Under the pieces are notes generated by a model. It worked only from the letters and a program-made list of their open reading frames with translations, ran no database searches and had not been told where the DNA came from. Position numbers and translations under genes: made by a program. A DNA stretch of 5,405 nt from Candidatus Nitrosopumilus sp. (GTDB taxonomy: Archaea > Thermoproteota > Nitrososphaeria > Nitrososphaerales > Nitrosopumilaceae): assembly GCA_011055585.1 (NCBI GenBank), contig DRGT01000111.1, positions 1 to 5,405 on the forward strand, in the 5' to 3' direction. Positions 1 through 5,405 of this stretch are shown piece after piece. The stretch's first letter is position 1; the number at the start of each line of letters is the position of its first letter.

Positions 1-1633
1 TCTCATTATAATTAAAGAAAACAAATCACTTCTTTCTAGTGAACTGTTAGAAAAAATTTCAAAAAAATTACTTTCTTGGAATGATCTTTTGCGAATGGGA
101 ATAATTGAACTCATTGATGCAAATGAAGAAGAAAACTGTAACATTACTTTTGATGAAAAGGATACCAAAAAACATACACACCTGGAAATTTTTCCTTCAG
201 CAATTCTTGGAGCTGGCGCATCAATAATTCCATATCCTGAACACAACCAATCTCCAAGAAATACATATGAATCTGCAATGGCAAAACAAAGTTTGGGATT
301 TTCAACCCCAATGATGAATACTAGTACCTATGTTAGACAACACTTCATGCTTTATCCTCAAACCCCAATAGTAACAACAAAGGCGATGAACTTGTTAGGA
401 CTAGAAGACAGACCAGCTGGCCAAAATTGTGTTGTGGCTGTTTTACCATTTGACGGGTACAACATTGAGGATGCTATTGTACTTAGTAAGGCATCAGTTG
501 ATAGGGGTCTTGGCAGAACCTTCTTCTTTAGAATCTATGATGCTGAAGCAAAACAGTATCCTGGCGGAATGCGAGATAAATTTGAAATTCCAAACGCTGA
601 AGATAATATCAGAGGTTACAAGGGAGAAAAAGCATATCGTTTACTTGAAGATGATGGTGTAGTTACTACAGAATCTGAGGTTCTTGGTGGCGACATCTTG
701 ATTGGAAAAACTAGTCCTCCAAGATTTATGGAAGAATATAGAGAATTTGAAGCAACTGGTCCATATCGTCGTGATACATCAATTGGTGTGAGACCTTCTG
801 AAACTGGCGTTGTTGATACTGTTGTTATGACACAATCAAACGAAGGTGGAAAAATGTACAAGATACGAGTCAGAGATATGAGAATTCCTGAAATTGGAGA
901 TAAATTTGCATCAAGACATGGGCAAAAAGGAGTTTTAGGAATTTTAGCAAAAAATGAAGATTTACCATATACTGCAGATGGAATTACTCCTGATGTTTTG
1001 ATTAATCCCCACGCGTTCCCATCAAGAATGACTGTTGGAATGTTTATGGAATCAATTACTGGAAAAGCTGCTGCATTGCGTGGAAGACAATTCGATGGCT
1101 CGGCATTTGTTGGTGAAAAATTGGATGATGTTAAAGAAATAATGGATCAAACAGGTTTCAAGTATTCTGGTAAAGAAATAATGTATGATGGAAGAACTGG
1201 AAAATCATTTCCAGTTGAAGTTTTCATTGGCGTAGTTTACTATCAAAAATTGCATCATATGGTTGCAGACAAGATTCATGCAAGAGCAAGAGGTCAAGTT
1301 CAGATGCTTACAAAACAACCAACCGAAGGCAGAGCTCGTGGTGGTGGATTAAGATTTGGAGAAATGGAAAGAGACTGCTTGATTGCTTATGGTGCTTCAA
1401 TGATTCTAAAAGATAGATTGCTTGATGAATCAGACAAGGCTGAAATTTATGTATGTGAAAGATGTGGACTCGTAGCTTATCATGATGTAAAACAAAGAAA
1501 GTATGTGTGTAGAGTTTGTGGTGATAAAGGCAAAGTTTCATCAGTATCAGTTGCTTATGCTTTCAAACTTTTGTTACAAGAAATGCAGAGTCTTAACATT
1601 GCACCAAGACTTTTGATAAAGGAGAAAATATAA
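1..1633 (+). CDS. rpoB: DNA-directed RNA polymerase subunit B (C-terminal half, 5'-partial)
   Basis: This is the second-largest subunit of archaeal RNA polymerase, which forms one wall of the DNA/RNA cleft and contacts the nascent RNA and incoming NTP. The frame is open from position 2 to the TAA at 1631-1633, giving 543 visible codons; the TTG at 89 is an internal Leu codon, not a start, because conserved sequence continues upstream of it. Counting codons from position 2, visible family motifs are HTHLE (about 58), NQSPRNTYES (82), GYNIEDA with its acidic pair E156/D157 (152), GDKFASRHGQKG with active-site lysines K301 and K309 (299), PDVLINPHAFPSRM (330) and GGGLRFGEMERD (445-457). A C-terminal zinc ribbon follows, with Cys 485, 488, 503 and 506 (CX2C-X14-CX2C). 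Archaeal RpoB is normally about 1100 residues, so roughly the N-terminal half lies outside. Some Euryarchaeota encode this half separately as B' (about 600 aa); no start is visible here, so the window alone cannot exclude that, but the thaumarchaeal affiliation favours a full-length gene. No frameshift or missing key residue was seen. Confidence 0.97.
   Translation, partial: LIIIKENKSLLSSELLEKISKKLLSWNDLLRMGIIELIDANEEENCNITFDEKDTKKHTHLEIFPSAILGAGASIIPYPEHNQSPRNTYESAMAKQSLGFSTPMMNTSTYVRQHFMLYPQTPIVTTKAMNLLGLEDRPAGQNCVVAVLPFDGYNIEDAIVLSKASVDRGLGRTFFFRIYDAEAKQYPGGMRDKFEIPNAEDNIRGYKGEKAYRLLEDDGVVTTESEVLGGDILIGKTSPPRFMEEYREFEATGPYRRDTSIGVRPSETGVVDTVVMTQSNEGGKMYKIRVRDMRIPEIGDKFASRHGQKGVLGILAKNEDLPYTADGITPDVLINPHAFPSRMTVGMFMESITGKAAALRGRQFDGSAFVGEKLDDVKEIMDQTGFKYSGKEIMYDGRTGKSFPVEVFIGVVYYQKLHHMVADKIHARARGQVQMLTKQPTEGRARGGGLRFGEMERDCLIAYGASMILKDRLLDESDKAEIYVCERCGLVAYHDVKQRKYVCRVCGDKGKVSSVSVAYAFKLLLQEMQSLNIAPRLLIKEKI
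1618..1624 (+). promoter_or_regulatory. Shine-Dalgarno ribosome binding site for rpoA
   Basis: AAAGGAG sits inside the last codons of rpoB, with 8 bases between its final G and the A of the rpoA ATG at 1633. It is complementary to the usual anti-Shine-Dalgarno end of 16S rRNA. It supports the ATG at 1633 as the true start and suggests that ribosomes can load directly on rpoA even though it overlaps rpoB. The pairing is inferred, since the 16S sequence is not in the window. Confidence 0.7.
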
Positions 1634-4600
1634 TGTCAGTTCAAACTATAAAAACAATCGATGCAATAAGATTCTCGGTTTGGTCTCCAACTGAAATCCG
1701 AAAATATTCAGTTGCAGAAATTACTGCCCCTGAAACTTATGATGAAGATGGAATGTCTGTTCAGGGAGGATTGATGGATGGTAGACTAGGCACACTAGAA
1801 CCTGGACAAAAGTGTCTTACCTGTGGAAATACAGCTGCAAGATGTCCAGGTCATTTTGGACACATTGAGCTTGCAGAACCTATTTTACACATTGCTTTTA
1901 TCGATAATATTTACAAATTATTGTTATCTACATGTCGTTCTTGCTCCCGTCTGAAAGTCCCACAAGAAGATCTAGATGAATTCGCAAAGATTACAAAAAG
2001 AGAAGCAGCATATTCAGTTATTTCACAAAAAAGAATTCCTGAACAAATTTTAGAAAAAGCAAAAAAAGCAAAAGAGTGTCCTCACTGTGGAAAAACTCAG
2101 TACGAATTAATTTTTACAAAGCCTACAATATTTATTGAAAAAACTGAGATTGGCGAACACAGATTACTTCCAGTTACAATTAGAGAAAGATTCTCACAAA
2201 TTTTAGACGACGATTTGATTTTACTTAGATATGATCCTGCTACTGCAAGACCAGAATGGTTTATTTTGCAAGTAATGCCAGTCCCACCAGTAACAGTAAG
2301 GCCATCAATTATTTTGGAAACTGGAATTAGATCAGAAGATGATTTAACACACAAAATGGTAGACATCATTAGAGTTAATCAAAGATTAAAAGAAAGCAAA
2401 GAAGCGGGAACTCCCCCATTAATTGTTCAAGACTTGGTAGACTTGTTACAATATCATACAACCACTTATTTTGATAATGAAGTCTCAGGAATTCCACAAG
2501 CTCATCATCGTTCTGGAAGACCTCTAAAAACACTTACACAAAGACTGAAAGGAAAAGAAGGAAGATTCCGTGGCTCTCTTTCAGGAAAAAGAGTTGACTT
2601 TTCAAGCAGAACAGTAATTTCTCCAGATCCTAATCTAGATCTTTCAGAAGTAGGTGTACCAGAAACAGTGGCAATGAAGCTTACAATTCCAGAAATCATT
2701 ACTGCATGGAATATTGAAAGAATGAAGAAACTTGTAATTAATGGACCAAACAAATTCCCGGGAGTTAACTATATTGTCAGACCTGATGGAGTGAAAATCA
2801 GATTAGACTTTGTTGAGGATCGTTCAACAGTTGCTGATAATTTAGAAATTGGCTATCTTGTTGAAAGGCATATTTCTAATGGTGACATTGTAATGTTTAA
2901 CCGACAACCATCGTTGCACCAAATGTCAATCATGGCTCATTATGTTCATGTCTTGCCAGGAAAAACATTCAGACTACACCCAGCAGTTTGTCCACCATAC
3001 AACGCAGACTTTGATGGTGATGAAATGAATCTTCACGTTCCACAAAGCGAAGAAGCAAGGGCAGAATCAATTCTGCTAATGAGAGTTCAAGATCAACTAA
3101 TCTCACCAAGATATGGTGGTCCAATTATAGGTGGACTAAGAGACTTTATCACAGGAGCTTATCTTCTCACTAAAGACGATACACGGCTAACCGTTCAAGA
3201 ATTTTCAAATCTTGCAATGTTGGGCAGCTATGAAGGTGAATTGCCAAAGCCTGCTGCTAAAGGCAAAGAAGGACCAATGTATACTGGAAAACAATTGTTT
3301 TCCCTTTTCTTACCAAAAGACTTCAACTATGTAATGACCTCCAAATGGTCAAAGGGAACCAAAGGTGTCACAAAAGATGTAGTAATAAAGAATGGTGAAC
3401 TAATTAGCGGAATTATTGACAAATCCTCAATCGGTGCTGAAGAGCCAGAAAGTGTGTTGCATAGAATTGCAAAAGACTATGGAAATGTACAAGCAAAGAA
3501 ATTCCTAAACTCTTTTCTCATTATAGTAAAACAATACATTACTAGCTATGGATTTAGCTATGGTTTCAGTGATCTTGAATTACCAGAAAAAATTAGACAA
3601 GGAATTTTAGATAATATACAAAAAAGCTATGATACAGTTAATGATTTTATTTCACAAGCAAAAAAAGGCACACTGAAATTAACAAGAGGACTTTCTTCAG
3701 AAGAAGCACTAGAGGCCTATATTGTTAATGAATTATCAAAAGCAAGAGACAAGGCTGGAAGTACTGCTGATCAATCATTTGATGAAACAAATGCGGGAAG
3801 AATTATGGCAACAACTGGTGCAAGAGGCTCATCACTAAACATAGGTCAAATGGCTGGCGCCCTAGGACAACAATCAAGAAGAGGAAAGAGACTGCTTACT
3901 GGATATAACAACCGAGCCTTACCCCACTTCAAAGAGCATGATAATAACCCTGACGCGCACGGATTTGTAAAGTCAAACTATAGGGACGGTCTATCAGCTA
4001 TTGAATTTTTCTTTCACGCGATGGGTGGTAGAGAAGGCCTTGTAGATACTGCAGTCAGAACCCAACAAAGTGGTTACATGCAGCGTAGACTAATCAATGC
4101 ACTAGAGCACATCAAATTAGAGTATGATGGAACAGTAAGGGATCCTCACGGCCATATCATTCAATTTCTTTATGGTGAAGATGGAATAGATGTTGCAAAA
4201 AGTGATCACGGTGAGGCATTTAACGTTAACAGACTGATTGAATCTCAAACAATTATAGATTCTGGCAAAAAGGCTACAAAAGAAGAAGCAAGTGAAATTG
4301 CTAAAAAATATACAAAGACATACAATACAAGACTAAGAAACCTTGTTACAGATGCTTTACTTGATGCAAAATTAAGTAAAGAAGGCATTGAAACAGTTGT
4401 TAAAAAAGGTCTAGAACTTTTCAATAAATCCAAAGTAGAACCTGGTCAAGCCGTAGGAATTGTTACTGCACAATCTATTGGTGAGCCAGGTACACAGATG
4501 ACACTTAGAACATTCCACTTTGCAGGAATCCGAGAAAGAAACGTAACACTTGGCCTTCCAAGATTAATAGAACTAGTTGATGCCAGAAAGAAACCTGTAA

Positions 4601-5405
4601 CCCCGACAATGGACATATACTTGGATGAGGAATCAAAAACTTCTCGAGAAAAAGCAATCGAAATTGCACGAAATGTTTTACAAACTAAGGTTAGCTCAGT
4701 AATTGATAATATAGAAACCAATTATTCTACTGAAATCAAACTTCACTTTAATCCAAATAGACTGCGAGAACGTGCAATAACCGTAGAAGAAATTGACGAA
4801 GTTTTACAATCAAACAAGAAATTCAAAAATGAGGTTCAAGGTAACACCATCGTTCTAACACTAGTTGAAGAATCAGATGCGCCAACTGTAATTATTATTA
4901 GAAATAAGATATTAAATACCACCGTAAAAGGAGTCCCAGACATTGAACGTGTAACTTTGGTTCAAAAAGATAATGAGTGGGTGATTCAAACAACTGGTTC
5001 AAACATTGCTAAGGTCTTTGAAGTTAAAGGAATTGACAAAAAGAATGTTAGAACAAACAACGTGTTTGAAATTGGTGGTACTTTAGGAATTGAGGCTGCT
5101 AGAAACGCCTTGATTAACGAATTAAACACAACACTAGACGACCAAGGCCTTGAGGTTGATATTAGATACATTATGTTAGTCTCTGACTTGATGTGTTCTA
5201 AAGGATACATGCAACAAATTGGAAGACATGGAATTGCAGGAACAAAAGCCAGTGTTTTAGCTAGGGCTGCCTTTGAAATCACTGTTCCCACAATTGCTCG
5301 TGCTGCTCTTGGAGGAGAAGTAGAGCAACTCAAAGGAGTTACAGAAAACGTAATTGTAGGCAGTACAATTCCAATTGGAAGTGGAACAGTCGATCTTTAC
5401 ATGCA
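1633..5405 (+). CDS. rpoA: DNA-directed RNA polymerase subunit A, unsplit A'+A'' (3'-partial, nearly complete)
   Basis: This is the largest, catalytic subunit of archaeal RNA polymerase, the counterpart of eukaryotic Rpb1 and bacterial beta'. The ATG at 1633 is chosen because it overlaps the rpoB stop, has a good RBS, and is followed after about 13 residues by the family N-terminus (FSVWSPTEIRKYSVAEI). 1257 codons are open to the edge. Motifs in order: clamp zinc site C61/C64/C71/H74; second zinc site C101/C104 with C149/C152; lid/rudder/switch region about 304-335 (RLKGKEGRFRG, then GKRVDFSSRTVISPDPNL); FNRQPSLH 422-429; catalytic NADFDGDEMN 457-466 with Mg-binding D459, D461 and D463; pore/funnel stretch with GQQSRRGKR 745-753 and LPHF 763-766; bridge helix about 797-825; trigger loop about 945-976 with Q955, R959 and H962; and a C-terminal clamp segment ending in VGSTIPIGSGTVDLYM. 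A' (about 1-870) and A'' (about 900 to end) are joined in one frame, as in Thaumarchaeota. The end falls within the last conserved motif, so only a few residues are probably missing. There is no Rpb1-like heptapeptide tail in the visible part, as expected for archaea. Confidence 0.98.
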   Translation, partial: MSVQTIKTIDAIRFSVWSPTEIRKYSVAEITAPETYDEDGMSVQGGLMDGRLGTLEPGQKCLTCGNTAARCPGHFGHIELAEPILHIAFIDNIYKLLLSTCRSCSRLKVPQEDLDEFAKITKREAAYSVISQKRIPEQILEKAKKAKECPHCGKTQYELIFTKPTIFIEKTEIGEHRLLPVTIRERFSQILDDDLILLRYDPATARPEWFILQVMPVPPVTVRPSIILETGIRSEDDLTHKMVDIIRVNQRLKESKEAGTPPLIVQDLVDLLQYHTTTYFDNEVSGIPQAHHRSGRPLKTLTQRLKGKEGRFRGSLSGKRVDFSSRTVISPDPNLDLSEVGVPETVAMKLTIPEIITAWNIERMKKLVINGPNKFPGVNYIVRPDGVKIRLDFVEDRSTVADNLEIGYLVERHISNGDIVMFNRQPSLHQMSIMAHYVHVLPGKTFRLHPAVCPPYNADFDGDEMNLHVPQSEEARAESILLMRVQDQLISPRYGGPIIGGLRDFITGAYLLTKDDTRLTVQEFSNLAMLGSYEGELPKPAAKGKEGPMYTGKQLFSLFLPKDFNYVMTSKWSKGTKGVTKDVVIKNGELISGIIDKSSIGAEEPESVLHRIAKDYGNVQAKKFLNSFLIIVKQYITSYGFSYGFSDLELPEKIRQGILDNIQKSYDTVNDFISQAKKGTLKLTRGLSSEEALEAYIVNELSKARDKAGSTADQSFDETNAGRIMATTGARGSSLNIGQMAGALGQQSRRGKRLLTGYNNRALPHFKEHDNNPDAHGFVKSNYRDGLSAIEFFFHAMGGREGLVDTAVRTQQSGYMQRRLINALEHIKLEYDGTVRDPHGHIIQFLYGEDGIDVAKSDHGEAFNVNRLIESQTIIDSGKKATKEEASEIAKKYTKTYNTRLRNLVTDALLDAKLSKEGIETVVKKGLELFNKSKVEPGQAVGIVTAQSIGEPGTQMTLRTFHFAGIRERNVTLGLPRLIELVDARKKPVTPTMDIYLDEESKTSREKAIEIARNVLQTKVSSVIDNIETNYSTEIKLHFNPNRLRERAITVEEIDEVLQSNKKFKNEVQGNTIVLTLVEESDAPTVIIIRNKILNTTVKGVPDIERVTLVQKDNEWVIQTTGSNIAKVFEVKGIDKKNVRTNNVFEIGGTLGIEAARNALINELNTTLDDQGLEVDIRYIMLVSDLMCSKGYMQQIGRHGIAGTKASVLARAAFEITVPTIARAALGGEVEQLKGVTENVIVGSTIPIGSGTVDLYM

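Noticed and set aside
429..1541. Short open frames within rpoB (429-662 on +; 616-861 and 1308-1541 on -)
   Set aside because: All are out-of-frame or antisense to conserved RpoB motifs. The 1308-1541 frame is His/Leu-rich only because it reads the complement of the zinc-ribbon region.
2097..2753. Two - strand open frames (2097-2369 and 2505-2753) opposite rpoA
   Set aside because: Both are antisense to conserved RpoA regions, including the lid/rudder region in the second, and neither gives a recognisable protein or sits in a separate gene context.
3814..4140. Possible intein or insertion in the conserved active-site regions of RpoA or RpoB
   Set aside because: Polymerase genes are known intein sites, but all motifs from the funnel through the bridge helix and trigger loop run on without interruption, and no intein-type splice blocks are visible.
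4489..4560. Arginine-rich trigger-loop tip (GIRERNVTLG, with R967 and R969) as a possible unusual catalytic variant
   Set aside because: The key positions Q955, R959 and H962 are intact, and as far as I recall crenarchaeal sequences have a similar IRE wording at the tip, so this looks like normal archaeal variation.
4245..4721. Two - strand open frames (4245-4433 and 4446-4721) opposite the A'/A'' junction and trigger loop
   Set aside because: Considered as a possible antisense gene at the junction, but the translations are low-complexity Ser/Leu/Val-rich sequence typical of the reverse complement of AT-rich coding DNA.
4986..5333. 115-codon open frame on the - strand, opposite the end of rpoA
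   Set aside because: It lies wholly antisense to the highly conserved C-terminal segment of RpoA, its translation matches no family I know, and it is simply a by-product of that coding sequence.

Overview
The window is entirely protein-coding. It holds two adjacent, co-oriented archaeal RNA polymerase genes on the + strand: the 3' half of rpoB (positions 1-1633, entering from the left edge) and almost all of rpoA (1633-5405, running off the right edge). There is no intergenic DNA, RNA gene, mobile element, repeat array or CRISPR.

Organism: both proteins are of the archaeal/eukaryotic RNA polymerase type rather than bacterial beta/beta'. The strongest taxonomic clue is that the largest subunit is one continuous reading frame. 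It runs from the clamp zinc sites through the catalytic aspartates and bridge helix into the trigger loop and C-terminal clamp segment. Most cultivated archaea split this subunit into A' (rpoA1) and A'' (rpoA2). An unsplit RpoA is a known hallmark of Thaumarchaeota (Nitrososphaerota). The visibly AT-rich DNA, the preference for AGA arginine codons and A/T-ending codons, and the protein wording together suggest a marine Nitrosopumilus-like ammonia oxidiser. The genus is inference from memory, not from a search.

Layout: positions 1-1633 encode the hybrid-binding, wall and C-terminal zinc-ribbon parts of subunit B. The stop of rpoB and the start of rpoA share one base (TAATG, 1631-1635). A Shine-Dalgarno-like AAAGGAG lies inside the last rpoB codons at 1618-1624. 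This arrangement points to one transcript with coupled or at least tightly linked translation. Positions 1633-5405 encode 1257 codons of RpoA, and the visible C-terminus is already in the last conserved motif, so only a few residues are probably missing.

The two products form the catalytic core of one enzyme. RpoB supplies the lysines and acidic residues on one wall of the active centre. RpoA supplies the Mg-binding aspartates, bridge helix and trigger loop. I found no evidence of an undescribed system here; the notable point is the fused A'/A'' gene and the absence of any usable internal start codon at the usual split point.
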